Part shown: positions 53,055 through 61,342 of the stretch, piece by piece
Numbering within the stretch: the first letter of the stretch is position 1
Layout of the letters: every line of letters begins with the position of its first letter
DNA from: Acidobacteriota bacterium
GTDB lineage: Bacteria > Actinomycetota > Acidimicrobiia > Acidimicrobiales > RAAP-2
Length of the DNA stretch: 64,000 nucleotides
NCBI GenBank assembly: GCA_028873575.1
Contig: JAGWHY010000001.1
Span: forward strand, 1 to 64,000
Direction of reading: 5' to 3'
The notes under the pieces: generated by a model
The model's input: only the letters and a program-made list of their open reading frames with translations
The model's database searches: none
Told to the model about the DNA's origin: nothing
Translations under genes and position numbers: made by a program

Positions 53055-53960
53055 ATGGCACCGATAACTCGCTTCGGTCGGTCGCTGTCGCTCGTGCAGA
53101 GCCGCCTCGAGTCGCGCTGGCGTCGCTCGGCGCGCTGGATGCGTCACCGTCGCCGGGCACGCGTCGCGGCTCCGCCGGCGACCACGGTGTCGGTCACGAG
53201 CATTGGTGGTGGCGTGACCGAGATTCGGCTGCTCGGTGGGGAGCGGCGCAACGTGCTCGGACGTTCGACGATTTCGGCGATCGAAGAGGCGGTGGCGAAT
53301 CCACTCGCGGGGACGCGCGCGTTCGTGTTGACCGCGGAGGCGCCTGATTTCTGCGCCGGGTACGACCTTATTGAGGCCTCGCGGGGCGTCGCGAGTGACC
53401 TAATTGCCTACGAGGAAAACTTCGCGCCGCTGCGCCGCTCCAAGATTCCTCTGGTCGCGGCCCTTCAGGGCAACGTGATTGGCGGAGGTTTAGAGCTCGC
53501 GCTCTCCGTCGACGTGCGCGTGGCGTCGCCCGAGGTTCGCTTCGCCATCCCGGCGTCGAAGCTTGGTCTGGTGTACTCCGAGACCGGCGTGCGTTTGGTG
53601 GTCAGCATGCTCGGTGAGGCACTCGCGCGTGCCATGTTCGTGGGTGGCCAAGACTTAAAGGCCGAGGCCGCTCTCTCGATTGGACTTATCAGTGAGATGG
53701 TGGGGCGTGAACAGTTGCGCGAGCGCGCGATCGCGTTGGCGACCGAGATCGCCTCGTGGTCGGCCCTCGCGTCGTCGGGTAATCGCCAGATTCTCGACGT
53801 CATCGCGGGGCGCGTTGAGGCGGACACGGCGGCGCTACGTCTCGCGAGTTTCGCTGACCACGGCGACCTCGCGCAGTCAATTCACCAATTCGTGACGCGC
53901 CGTCGTCCGGTCGCCCCGGCGCCGACCTCCGTGACGCCGACGTTGCCTAGCGATTCGTAA
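53055..53960 (+). CDS. Enoyl-CoA hydratase/isomerase (crotonase) family protein
   Basis: This is a 301-residue protein with a crotonase core (about residues 45-265). The oxyanion hole elements are APDFCAGYDL and GNVIGGGLELAL, whose Glu147 matches rat enoyl-CoA hydratase Glu144. The second catalytic Glu (rat 164) is replaced: the motif is IPASKLGL, with Ala where PE is usual, so simple hydratase chemistry is doubtful and isomerase or other activity is possible. The N-terminal 45 residues are Arg-rich and absent from normal crotonases; a later start (for example GTG 53187) may be real. It ends 14 bases inside the convergent SDR gene. Confidence 0.85.
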   Translation: MAPITRFGRSLSLVQSRLESRWRRSARWMRHRRRARVAAPPATTVSVTSIGGGVTEIRLLGGERRNVLGRSTISAIEEAVANPLAGTRAFVLTAEAPDFCAGYDLIEASRGVASDLIAYEENFAPLRRSKIPLVAALQGNVIGGGLELALSVDVRVASPEVRFAIPASKLGLVYSETGVRLVVSMLGEALARAMFVGGQDLKAEAALSIGLISEMVGREQLRERAIALATEIASWSALASSGNRQILDVIAGRVEADTAALRLASFADHGDLAQSIHQFVTRRRPVAPAPTSVTPTLPSDS

Positions 53961-54915
53961 GCTGCTCGGAGAGATCCCAGAGCCGGTCCGCGGCATCGGG
54001 ATCGAGCGCGTGGGCCATAACCCCGGCGAAGGGAAGGGCCTCGTCAAAGGGACGGGCTTGCGCGCAGTCTTCGAGGTAGAGCCCGCCGACGTCGTTGAGT
54101 TCCTCGCCTAGTGCGGCCCACACTGACGTTGCCGCGCCCTGTTGCGTATCTTTAAAGGCGCGGTTGACGCGTCCCTCGGCGTCGCGCCAGCCCATGGCGA
54201 TCTGTTCGTCTAGCGGCAGATACTTTTGCAAGCCGGTCATAATGCCGCCAGGGTGCACCGCGTTCGCGATGAGGCCGTGGGCCCGGTAACGACGATCGAG
54301 GCCGACGGCGAAGAGTGCGCACGCGGTCTTGGACTGTCCGTAGGCACTCCACTTGTCATAAGGTCGTCGTTCGAAGAACGGGTCGGTGAAGTCCACGGGA
54401 CTACGTCGGTGGCCAATGGAACTCAAGCAGACCACTCGCGCGTCCTTGGCCGCGAGTAACAGTGGCAACAGCCCCGTCGTAAGGGCGAAGTGGCCGAGGT
54501 GGTTTGTGCCGAACTGGAGTTCGAATCCGTCACTCGTCGTGGCGCGCGGCGTGGCCATGACGGCCGCGTTGTTGATGAGGAGGTCGAGCGACGCGTTGCG
54601 CGCGAGGACGTGAGCGACGAAGGCGCGGATTGACGCTAAGTCGCCCAGATCTAACGTCGCGACCTCGACTTCGGCCCCGGGGTGAGTCGCGAGTAATGAC
54701 TGGCGGCTCGTCTCACCACGATCGAGGTCGCGCACCGCAAGCAACACGCGCGCGCCGGTCTCGACGAGGGCTCGAGCCGTTTCGACGCCGAGTCCCGACG
54801 ACGCGCCCGTGACTACGGCGAAACGACCAGAAAGATCGTGTCCGGCCGCGACGTCGAGCGCTCGACTGCGCGCGCCAAATGGTGAAACGACGCGCGTCGT
54901 CCGAGGAAGAGTCAC
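53947..54915 (-). CDS. Short-chain dehydrogenase/reductase (retinol dehydrogenase-like)
   Basis: This is a 322-residue NAD(P)-dependent oxidoreductase. The Rossmann motif is VVTGASSGLGVETARAL, followed by the DLGDLASIRAF acidic site, LLINNAAVMATP, the catalytic Ser in VCLSSIGHRRSP and the YGQSK Tyr-Lys pair. LLINNAAVM and the long C-terminal substrate loop are typical of the retinol dehydrogenase/WWOX-like group. The first 25 or so residues are an extra, non-conserved lead. No membrane segment is present. It overlaps the crotonase stop by 14 bases on the other strand. Confidence 0.9.
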   Translation of the reverse strand: MTLPRTTRVVSPFGARSRALDVAAGHDLSGRFAVVTGASSGLGVETARALVETGARVLLAVRDLDRGETSRQSLLATHPGAEVEVATLDLGDLASIRAFVAHVLARNASLDLLINNAAVMATPRATTSDGFELQFGTNHLGHFALTTGLLPLLLAAKDARVVCLSSIGHRRSPVDFTDPFFERRPYDKWSAYGQSKTACALFAVGLDRRYRAHGLIANAVHPGGIMTGLQKYLPLDEQIAMGWRDAEGRVNRAFKDTQQGAATSVWAALGEELNDVGGLYLEDCAQARPFDEALPFAGVMAHALDPDAADRLWDLSEQLTNR

Positions 54916-55122
54916 GTCGTCACTCTAGAACTCGGCGCGTCGCGAACGCGTGGGGCGACGTTAGGGTGACGACGGAAGCGCTTCGTGAAGTGCCGACATT
55001 GAGGGGGCGTTATCGAGCGGAGTCATCCCCAACGTGACGTCGCGCAGTCGCGCGCGCGACCTCGCGCGCTGGCGCAGAGTCTTTTCGCGCCGTTACCTCG
55101 TCACTACGACCTCCTCGCCTTC

Positions 55123-55767
55123 GTGCTCTCACTCGGCCAAGATCGTCGATGGCGTGGAGCGATGGTCGACGCGGTCGCGACCGCGCAGCCCCGCGTCGTC
55201 CTCGACGTCGCGAGTGGTCCCGGATCGGTCGTGCGCGAACTGCGACGTCGTGGGGTATCCCACGTCGTCGCGCTCGACGTGAGCGAGGCGATGTTGCGTC
55301 AGGGTGTGGCCAACGCGGCTCGCGACGACGCCCTCGGGCACGTTGCGTTTGTCGTAGGTGGGGCGGAACAGTTGCCTTTCGCGGACGGCGAATTTGCGGC
55401 GGTGACCTTTACGTACCTCTTGCGTTACGTGAGTGATCCCGCTGCGGTCTTGCGCGAGCTGGGTCGCGTGGTTCGCCCCGGCGGCGTGATGGCCAGTCTC
55501 GAATTCGCGGTGCCGCCTCGAGCTTGGTGGTACTTCTGGTGGGTGGGGTACACGCGCCTGGTCCTACCCGTGGCCGCGTTCGCGACGGGCGGGCCCGCGT
55601 GGTGGCGCGCCGGGCGCTTCCTCGGCCCGAGCATCAGCGCGCACTACGAGCGGTACTCGTTGGCGTGGACCCTAAACGCGTGGCGTGCGGCGGGATTTCG
55701 CGACGTCACCGTCCGTCGAATGAGCCTGGGTGGCGGCGTGGTGATCTCGGGAGTTCGCGAAGGGTGA
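55123..55767 (+). CDS. SAM-dependent methyltransferase (UbiE/COQ5-like), 5' end probably incomplete or frameshifted
   Basis: This is a class I methyltransferase. From GTG 55123 the product has 214 residues with motif I VLDVASGPGSVVRELRRRG, acidic Asp in VALDVSEAML, motif II GGAEQLPFADGEFAAVTFTYLLRYV and motif III LGRVVRPGGVMASLEFAVPP. In the same frame, homology continues upstream of this start: LAQSLFAPLPRHYDLLAF at about 55069-55122, but there is no ATG, GTG or TTG before the stop at 55000. Another frame offers a GTG at 55034. This suggests a frameshift or an unusual start. Overlap with the following gene is four bases. Confidence 0.8.
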   Translation: MLSLGQDRRWRGAMVDAVATAQPRVVLDVASGPGSVVRELRRRGVSHVVALDVSEAMLRQGVANAARDDALGHVAFVVGGAEQLPFADGEFAAVTFTYLLRYVSDPAAVLRELGRVVRPGGVMASLEFAVPPRAWWYFWWVGYTRLVLPVAAFATGGPAWWRAGRFLGPSISAHYERYSLAWTLNAWRAAGFRDVTVRRMSLGGGVVISGVREG

Positions 55768-56543
55768 GTGACGCCGAATCGCGCAAGTCGCCTGATCGGT
55801 CGTCGGAGGGGGCTGCCTACTACACGTCGCCAACCTTGATTCGCCATCCTCGGCGTCGCGAATGGTGGAGTGTGCTGCACCCGCCCTACACCTTGCTGCA
55901 CCTCTCACTCGTGGTGCTCGGTGGGTGTCTTCGCGCGCCGGTCAACTTCGTGTACCTCGCGGTGACCGTCGTGGCGTTCTTTTTGGGTCTCGGTGTGGGA
56001 GCCCACAGTCTTGACGAGTTGCACGGACGGCCACTCGGCACGACGATTCCTCGCCGCCAACTGTGGACGGCCGCCATCGTTGGGCTGGGCGGGGCCGTCG
56101 CCCTCGGCGCCGTGGGCGTCATCTTCGTGAGCGATTTCTTGATTGTGTTCATGGTCATCGGCCTGTTGGTCGCGATCGGCTACAACCTCGAAATTGCGCA
56201 CGGACGCCTCCACACCAGTGGCGTCCTTATCGTGGGGTGGGGTTCGTTTCCCGTCCTGACGAGTTACTTCGCCCAACACCGAAACGTCAGCGCCGCGGCC
56301 GTGGTGCTCGCCGGATTCGCAGCGTTACTGGTGTTACTCCAGCGCACGCTCTCGACGCCGGCCCGTCTCTTACGTCGGCGCACGGCGCGCGTCGAGGCTC
56401 GCTTGCTCCTTCACGACGGCAACGAGATGGAATTGACCAAGGCGACGTTGCTCGCCCCCCTCGAGACGTCGTTGCGCATTCTCAGTTGGTCCGGACCCGT
56501 GCTCGCGCTGTCGATGTTGCTGGCGAGAATCGCCGGGGCGTAG
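55764..56543 (+). CDS. Polytopic membrane protein, UbiA-like/unknown family
   Basis: This is a 259-residue membrane protein with about seven helices. The start is GTG 55764, overlapping the methyltransferase stop (GTGA), rather than the longer frame from 55524. The region LHPPYTLLHLSLVVLGGCLRA and FFLGLGVGAHSLDELHGRPLGT resembles UbiA-type prenyltransferases in helix layout, but the Asp-rich NDxxD motif is absent; the GVGAHSLDELHGRPL form is one I recall in uncharacterised actinobacterial membrane proteins. The C-terminal part has YNLEIAHGRLHT and GSFPVLTSYFAQ. Co-translation with a methyltransferase suggests a shared, perhaps lipid or quinone, substrate; this is speculative. Confidence 0.7.
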   Translation: MSDAESRKSPDRSSEGAAYYTSPTLIRHPRRREWWSVLHPPYTLLHLSLVVLGGCLRAPVNFVYLAVTVVAFFLGLGVGAHSLDELHGRPLGTTIPRRQLWTAAIVGLGGAVALGAVGVIFVSDFLIVFMVIGLLVAIGYNLEIAHGRLHTSGVLIVGWGSFPVLTSYFAQHRNVSAAAVVLAGFAALLVLLQRTLSTPARLLRRRTARVEARLLLHDGNEMELTKATLLAPLETSLRILSWSGPVLALSMLLARIAGA

Positions 56544-56552
56544 TCGGTCCGC

Positions 56553-57089
56553 TTAACCCGCCGACGAACTCGGGTTCGTTGGTCCAAGCGGGCGCGACGT
56601 GGGCCGCGGCGGAAAGCGGCCCATGTCGGCCCCGACGGCGAGTCCGATGTTGGCGACGTGAAGATGAATCTCCTCGAGGAGATCCGTGTTGGACTTGACC
56701 TCAGCGACGAGCGCCGTATTTTCTTCAATCAGTTTCTTGATGTCGTCGGTGTTGTTTGAGGTGTGCAGCGCGACCTCCGAGGCAATCGCGTCGGAGCGCT
56801 TTGCCGCGATGAGCAGCGCCGCTGCTTGAACACCCGCCAGCATCGAGAGAAAGAGGTTGAGCAAGATGTACGGGTAGGGGTCGAAGGCTTTGTGGTGCAG
56901 TACGTGCTCAAACAGGAACGTGTTGACGATTGCCCACGCAATCATGACGGCGAAGAATCCAAAGACGAAGGGCCACGAACCCATGACGTTGCGCATCCGA
57001 TCGGCGGCGCGTTCTCCGATCGAAAGGTCGCTCCCGGAGCGAACGCCGGGGTGTCGGTGCCAATGGGTCTGCCATCGAGTGTCGGTCAC
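56553..57089 (-). CDS. DUF1003 family membrane protein
   Basis: This is a 178-residue protein with two hydrophobic helices (WPFVFGFFAVMIAWAIVNTFLF and YPYILLNLFLSMLAGVQAAALLIAA), a family mark of DUF1003. Before them is RSGSDLSIGERAADRMRNVMGSW. After them comes a predicted coiled coil (SEVALHTSNNTDDIKKLIEENTALVAEVKSN) and a polar tail. Function is unknown; proteins of this family sit in the plasma membrane. A GTG at 57089 is the assumed start. Confidence 0.9.
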   Translation of the reverse strand: MTDTRWQTHWHRHPGVRSGSDLSIGERAADRMRNVMGSWPFVFGFFAVMIAWAIVNTFLFEHVLHHKAFDPYPYILLNLFLSMLAGVQAAALLIAAKRSDAIASEVALHTSNNTDDIKKLIEENTALVAEVKSNTDLLEEIHLHVANIGLAVGADMGRFPPRPTSRPLGPTNPSSSAG

Positions 57090-57187
57090 GCTTCATTGTG
57101 TCACGCGGTCTGGGCCGCGCCATGAAAAACACGTCTTCTGCGCGGTACGCTGGGCGCGAATCTCATTTCGAGGAGTTGGACCCGTTC

Positions 57188-58039
57188 GTGTCGCTCGTCA
57201 TCTCGCGTCGTCGCTGCTTACGCCGTCTCGCTCGATTTCGGCGTCATCGATACGGGCGTTGGGTCGTCGGGCTCGCGATGAGCGCGAGCGTCGGAGTCGT
57301 ACCGGCCGCGACGAGCGTGGCCGCGGCACCACCCAGGCCACTGCCCTGCGCCGCACCTCAACTCCACGTGTCGCTCACGACGAACCCGTCGACGGTGCTC
57401 GTTGGTCAGACCGTGGCTACGCGGGCGATTCTTGAGAACGTGTCGACGGTGGCGTGCACAGTAACGATTGGCGGGACGACCCCCACGTTCACCGTGTACG
57501 ACCGCGCCGGGGTCGCCGTGTGGAGCTACTGCGACTCGCTGGTGAAGTCCGAGATGTGCCCGCAGTTCCTACGCCTCGTGACGCTCGCGCCCGGCCACCG
57601 TATCGTGACGACGGCGTCGTGGGCAACGTCGAGCGTGGCGCCGGCCACGACGGCTGGAACCTATCGCCTCGAGTGGCGCTTAGTCGGCACAAATATTTCG
57701 GCTTCGAGCAGCATTCACCTCGCGTCGTCCGCGTCGGTGTCGCGCGTGATCACTGAAGCCGACGCGGGGCACGTCGTGACGTTGAAAGTCGGACAGAGTC
57801 TCGAGTTGCGGTTGAGTTCGTCCACGTACGTCTGGAGCACGCCGCGTCTTTCGAACCCGTCCGTCGTGACTCCCGTGTCGAGCGCCACGGCCTCGCCACC
57901 AACGTTCGTGGCCGCGTCCCCTGGTCGCGTCGTCCTCAGTACGGTCGGGACGCCGCGGTGCTACCCGCAGTGTCTCATGCCGAGCCGACTCGTGCGCGTC
58001 GTTCTGCGCGTGCGTCAACCTTCACTCGGGGGCGAGTAG
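57188..58039 (+). CDS. Secreted protein with BsuPI-like and chagasin-like inhibitor domains
   Basis: This is an exported protein of about 283 residues. GTG 57188 is a tentative start with AGGAG twelve bases upstream; ATG 57122 is an alternative. A long basic lead is followed by VVGLAMSASVGVVPAA and cleavage near VAAA. The first domain (LTTNPSTVLVGQTVATRAILENVSTVACTV through TYRLEWRLVG) resembles the BsuPI intracellular proteinase inhibitor fold. The second (VVTLKVGQSLELRLSSSTYVWSTPRLSNPSVVTPVSS) has the general look of chagasin-like/I42 inhibitors. These are pattern-based suggestions. Its stop overlaps the convergent LprI-like gene by 25 bases. Confidence 0.6.
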   Translation: MSLVISRRRCLRRLARFRRHRYGRWVVGLAMSASVGVVPAATSVAAAPPRPLPCAAPQLHVSLTTNPSTVLVGQTVATRAILENVSTVACTVTIGGTTPTFTVYDRAGVAVWSYCDSLVKSEMCPQFLRLVTLAPGHRIVTTASWATSSVAPATTAGTYRLEWRLVGTNISASSSIHLASSASVSRVITEADAGHVVTLKVGQSLELRLSSSTYVWSTPRLSNPSVVTPVSSATASPPTFVAASPGRVVLSTVGTPRCYPQCLMPSRLVRVVLRVRQPSLGGE

Positions 58040-58485
58040 AGGGCGCGCAGCGACGTGAGGTGCGCGCGATTTAAGGTCACGAGGCAGTCCGCGAAGGCGA
58101 CGGGCGTGAAGGATCCTGCGCCGTACTCGTCGGCCACACTGACGCAGGCCAAGCGCCGTGAGCGTTGCCACGACGTCTCCGCGGCCACAAAGTCGCGTCG
58201 GGCCGTGCCAGGAGCCAGCGTTCGAAAGATCGCGCGTCGCTGTTGGTTGATGAGGACGTCGAGGTAGAGCACTTGGTGCTCGGCGCAGCCTTCCATTCCG
58301 AGCGTGGTAGATCTCTGACACGACAGGGGTGTGAAGGTCTCGCGCAAGATTGGCGGAACGAGTGCGGGGGCCTCGGGCGTGTGGCGCACCGTGGACGTGG
58401 TGGTCGGTGAAGTCGTCCCGTGCGACACGGCACCGACCAGGTAGGCCAGTAACGCGGTCAGCACGATGACGGGAACGCGACGCAC
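58015..58485 (-). CDS. Secreted lysozyme-inhibitor LprI-like (DUF1311) protein
   Basis: This is a 156-residue exported protein from GTG 58483-58485. The signal peptide is MRRVPVIVLTALLAYLVGAVS-like. Conserved LprI features are Cys in LSCQR and EGCAEHQVLYLDVLINQQ, the Trp-Arg stretch ETSWQRSRRLACVSVAD and the final FADCLVTLNRAHLTSLRAL. Four or five cysteines suggest disulfides outside the membrane. Family members inhibit host or microbial lysozyme in some bacteria; activity here is inferred. The short Ser/Thr-rich linker after the signal is a low-complexity segment. Confidence 0.7.
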   Translation of the reverse strand: MRRVPVIVLTALLAYLVGAVSHGTTSPTTTSTVRHTPEAPALVPPILRETFTPLSCQRSTTLGMEGCAEHQVLYLDVLINQQRRAIFRTLAPGTARRDFVAAETSWQRSRRLACVSVADEYGAGSFTPVAFADCLVTLNRAHLTSLRALYSPPSEG

Positions 58486-58527
58486 GACGAAAGTCTGGCA
58501 GTTTCGCGTGACGTCGTGCTCGCCGGA

Positions 58528-59634
58528 TTAGTCCTCGTGTCCGGCGAGCACCGTAATCACGCGGACCGTCTCGTCGAGGGAGAAGGCCATGCTGGCGCGA
58601 CCGATTTGGAACTCGTAACGCTGGAGTCGTGTGCCTTCGCTAACGAAGGGGTTGGCGAAGGTCCAGACGCCGTCGTCCTCGGCGAGACGGCGGGCTCGCG
58701 CCGTCATCTGTGCTCGGGTGGCCGGAAAGCGCAGGTGCATCAGAGGACTACGCACGTCGTCGGGTAAGACGTCGACGCCCTCTACTTGACGCAGTGCCTT
58801 CGCGACAGCGCGTGCTCGTCGGTAGTAGGTCGGCATGTCGGCGGGTCGGTCACGAAGGACGCTGAGCGCGGACGCGGCGTAGGGCCACAACATGTAGGGG
58901 CGTCCCCCGTGGCGTGTGCGCCAAATGGAGACTTCGTCAATAACGTCGGCGTCGCCAGCCACGCAACTGCCCGAGATTCCCCCGAGACCCTTGTAGAACG
59001 AGACGTACACCGAATCGAAAAGAGCCGCCACGTCGGCGATGGACTTCTTGGCGGAGGCGGCGTAGTACGGCGCGGCCTCCCACAGCCGCGCGCCGTCGAG
59101 GTGCACGGCGGCCCCTCGCTCGCGCGCCCACTCGACCTGGGCGTTAAGTTCGCGCCACGTCGGGAGGTACCCGCCAATGTCACGCTGGGGGAGTTCGAGC
59201 AAGAGCGCCGCGAGGGGCTCATTGATGTGGTTGAGCTCTTCCAACGTCACGGGCTCTAAAGGAGCGAACCGAGAGCCGGCGAGTACCTCACTCAGTCCGT
59301 GAAGTCGCGCGAAGGCGTTCTCTTCGTGTGTACGCAAGTGGCAGAGGGGGTGAAACGCGACGCCGCGTCGGCCTCGACGATCGGCGTGCACCCGCAGTGT
59401 GGCCTGCTGCGCCATAATGCCCGTTGGCAAAAAGAGTGCCTTTTCTTTGCCGAGCAGCGTGGCGACCTCGCGTTCGAGCTCGTCAACGACCCCGCCTTGG
59501 CCGTACACGTCAATTGCGGTGTCGGAAGGTATTTGCGCGAGCAGGCTCGTCACGTCGCGTGGTCCGTCACCTCCGAGGTAGCGCGTGCACTGAGCGACGA
59601 GGTCTTGGAGCGAAACGCGTGCGGAGCGGGCCAT
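58528..59634 (-). CDS. Threonine aldolase/beta-eliminating lyase family PLP enzyme
   Basis: This is a 368-residue fold-type I PLP enzyme, probably cleaving threonine, allo-threonine or another beta-hydroxy amino acid to glycine plus aldehyde. Family segments are YGQGGVVDELEREVATLLGKEKALFLPTGIMAQQ, HLRTHEENAFARLHG, the Asp/Arg stretch AAVHLDGARLWEAAPYYA and the Schiff-base Lys in SVYVSFYKGLGGISGS. The SFYKGLGG form is seen in L-threonine aldolase-like proteins. ATG 59634 region is the start. It has no obvious operon partner; the lipid kinase lies 58 bases upstream on the same strand. Confidence 0.92.
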   Translation of the reverse strand: MARSARVSLQDLVAQCTRYLGGDGPRDVTSLLAQIPSDTAIDVYGQGGVVDELEREVATLLGKEKALFLPTGIMAQQATLRVHADRRGRRGVAFHPLCHLRTHEENAFARLHGLSEVLAGSRFAPLEPVTLEELNHINEPLAALLLELPQRDIGGYLPTWRELNAQVEWARERGAAVHLDGARLWEAAPYYAASAKKSIADVAALFDSVYVSFYKGLGGISGSCVAGDADVIDEVSIWRTRHGGRPYMLWPYAASALSVLRDRPADMPTYYRRARAVAKALRQVEGVDVLPDDVRSPLMHLRFPATRAQMTARARRLAEDDGVWTFANPFVSEGTRLQRYEFQIGRASMAFSLDETVRVITVLAGHED

Positions 59635-59692
59635 GGGCTCAGGCTAGTGAGCCGACGACGTCACGTCGAGGTGAACGATCACGCGTCTCGAC

Positions 59693-60586
59693 CTAGGCGG
59701 AGGGCGCCTCGTCGCGGGCCACGCGCACCGAGATCGCGCTCGGCCGCACCATGACGGTGTGCTTACGTCGCGGAGCTCGCGCGCCGCCGTCCAATTCGTA
59801 CGGCGTGTGCTCGTTCAACGTGACTTCGAAGTGGCGACCCTGGGTCATGCGCGTAAAGGGCGAGCGGTGCGCGCTGCCCGTGACGAGTCGCGCGATCACA
59901 CGTGTCCACTGTCGGACATTCTCGGCGGTGACGACGCCAATTTCGAGTACGCCGTCGTCGGGCAATCCCGCCGGGAAAACGGAGATGCCGCCGGCCAGTG
60001 AGTTCATCTGTCCAAAGAGGACACCCGTCGCTCTCCCCTCAAACCACGGCGCCCCGTCGACGCGGATCTTCGCTTCGCGCGCGTTGACGCGCATCGCCTT
60101 GATCGCGGTCAAGACGTACGCCAATCTTCCAAAGCGTTTTTTCAACTTGCCGTCGACCTTTTGCATCACGACCGCGTCGAAGCCAACGCCCGCCATCACC
60201 GTAAAACACTTGCCGTTCATGACTCCCACGTCCAGGCGACGGGAATCGCCGTCGAAGGCAACGTCGAGCGCCCCCTTGAGGTCGATGGGGATCCCAAGAT
60301 TATTCGCGAAAAGATTTGCGGTCCCTGCCGGAAGCAAGGCAATTTCGACGTCCGCGTCAATGACGGCGTGGACGCAGCGCTGCACGGTGCCGTCGCCTCC
60401 CCAAATGAGGAGGAGCTGGGCGCCCTGCGCCGCGGCGGATTTCGCCAGTTTGGCCGCCTCGCGGCTGCTCGACGCTTCGAACCACAGTGGGTCGTGGTAG
60501 CCGCGGCTTGCGAGGCGCTCACGCAGTTCCTCGAGGCCGCCGCCGAGGATCTTCTTCTTGTGGGCGATGACGCCGATCGAAATCAC
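59693..60586 (-). CDS. Diacylglycerol/lipid kinase family protein
   Basis: This is a 297-residue protein of the DAG kinase catalytic-domain family, which phosphorylates lipid hydroxyls with ATP. The nucleotide site is LLLIWGGDGTVQRCVHAV with the GGDGT motif; then LLPAGTANLFANNLGIP, and FTVMAGVGFDAVVMQKVDGKLKKRFGRLAYVLTA, where the conserved acidic and aromatic residues bind lipid and metal. The C-terminal beta domain has YELDGGARAPRRK. It starts at GTG 60584-60586 with AAAGAG upstream. Exact lipid is unknown; diacylglycerol or sphingoid bases are the known substrates. Confidence 0.92.
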   Translation of the reverse strand: MISIGVIAHKKKILGGGLEELRERLASRGYHDPLWFEASSSREAAKLAKSAAAQGAQLLLIWGGDGTVQRCVHAVIDADVEIALLPAGTANLFANNLGIPIDLKGALDVAFDGDSRRLDVGVMNGKCFTVMAGVGFDAVVMQKVDGKLKKRFGRLAYVLTAIKAMRVNAREAKIRVDGAPWFEGRATGVLFGQMNSLAGGISVFPAGLPDDGVLEIGVVTAENVRQWTRVIARLVTGSAHRSPFTRMTQGRHFEVTLNEHTPYELDGGARAPRRKHTVMVRPSAISVRVARDEAPSA

Positions 60587-60708
60587 ACGTGCTCTTTCTC
60601 TGGATCCGCGCCCGCGCGATCAGACAGTGGTGAGGTCACCCTCGTGGGTCACTACGGTGAGTCTTCCAGACGGAACACGTCGTCACAATCCGAGTAAGTG
60701 ACGCCCTT

Positions 60709-60756
60709 CGAGCACGACCACCCGCGGAACGCTGGTCGCGCGGGTGGTCGTACTCG
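60709..60756. other. Long stem-loop in the gap before the lipid-kinase gene
   Basis: Arms 60709-60726 and 60739-60756 pair with one mismatch (60713/60752) around a 12-base loop. It lies between the lipid-kinase start and the end of the DUF6131 gene on the minus strand. There is no T tract on either side, so it is a candidate terminator, processing site or attenuator, not a proven one. Confidence 0.5.
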
Positions 60757-60805
60757 GTGTTTCGGCTCTAAACAATTTGAGGCGACCGCTACCCCCGCGT
60801 CGCCG

Positions 60806-60961
60806 CTAAAAGTAGTGGCGTCGTCCGCCCACCGCGTGGCCGAGCGCGCCCAAGGTCCAAAGGACGACGCCGATGATTAACACGACGACGCCCAGCGACC
60901 ACAAGAAGGGAATCTGCAAGAAGAATCCCAGCAGTAGAAATACCAATCCCATCGCAATCAT
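60806..60961 (-). CDS. DUF6131-type two-helix membrane protein
   Basis: This is a 51-residue membrane protein read by eye from ATG 60959-60961 to TAG 60806-60808. GGAG lies five bases upstream of the start. The sequence begins MIAMGLVFLLLGFFLQIPFL, continues through SLGVVVLIIGVVLWTLGALG, and ends AVGGRRHYF. This matches the small DUF6131 family in actinobacteria, which I recall by the closing GGRRHYF motif. It has two hydrophobic hairpin helices and a basic C-terminus. Function is unknown. A plus-strand open frame here is its antisense shadow. Confidence 0.85.
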   Translation of the reverse strand: MIAMGLVFLLLGFFLQIPFLWSLGVVVLIIGVVLWTLGALGHAVGGRRHYF

Positions 60962-61060
60962 TTTCTCTCCGTTTCGTACGACACTGACGCGGCGACTCTC
61001 GCCGCGCGGATCATCGTTGCCACGACGCGACCACGTGGTCGTCGCCGTGGTGAGGGCACG

Positions 61061-61342
61061 TCAGCGCTGCTCTTCGTGGAGCACCGTTGCGTTACCCGAG
61101 CTGTCGGTTGTTTCTCTAATGACCGAGTGCGGCGCCGGTCGAACGCCACGGCGCGACGAGGCGAAGATGAGTGCCGAAACGACAAAACCTACGACTCCCG
61201 CAATCAAGAGAATGACGCCAACTGTTGATAGTCGAAATCCGTGATTCTGGACAACGTTTGAACTCTGGGCGGTCACGGCCCAATACATAATCGCTCCGAT
61301 GACCGCGGAGACACCACTAATAACCATTCCGGGTAGACCCAT
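61061..61342 (-). CDS. Small membrane protein, DUF6458-like
   Basis: This is a 93-residue protein with two hydrophobic helices (VISGVSAVIGAIMYWAVTA and STVGVILLIAGVVGFVVSALIF) and a basic, charged tail. ATG 61340-61342 has AAAGGAGG four bases upstream, a strong site. The layout HGFRLSTVGVILLIAGVVG then SRRG...VRP recalls the DUF6458 family of small actinobacterial membrane proteins, but the N-terminal helix is divergent. The gene runs parallel to the DUF6131 gene, 99 bases upstream. Stress or envelope roles have been proposed for such proteins, but none is shown here. Confidence 0.7.
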   Translation of the reverse strand: MGLPGMVISGVSAVIGAIMYWAVTAQSSNVVQNHGFRLSTVGVILLIAGVVGFVVSALIFASSRRGVRPAPHSVIRETTDSSGNATVLHEEQR

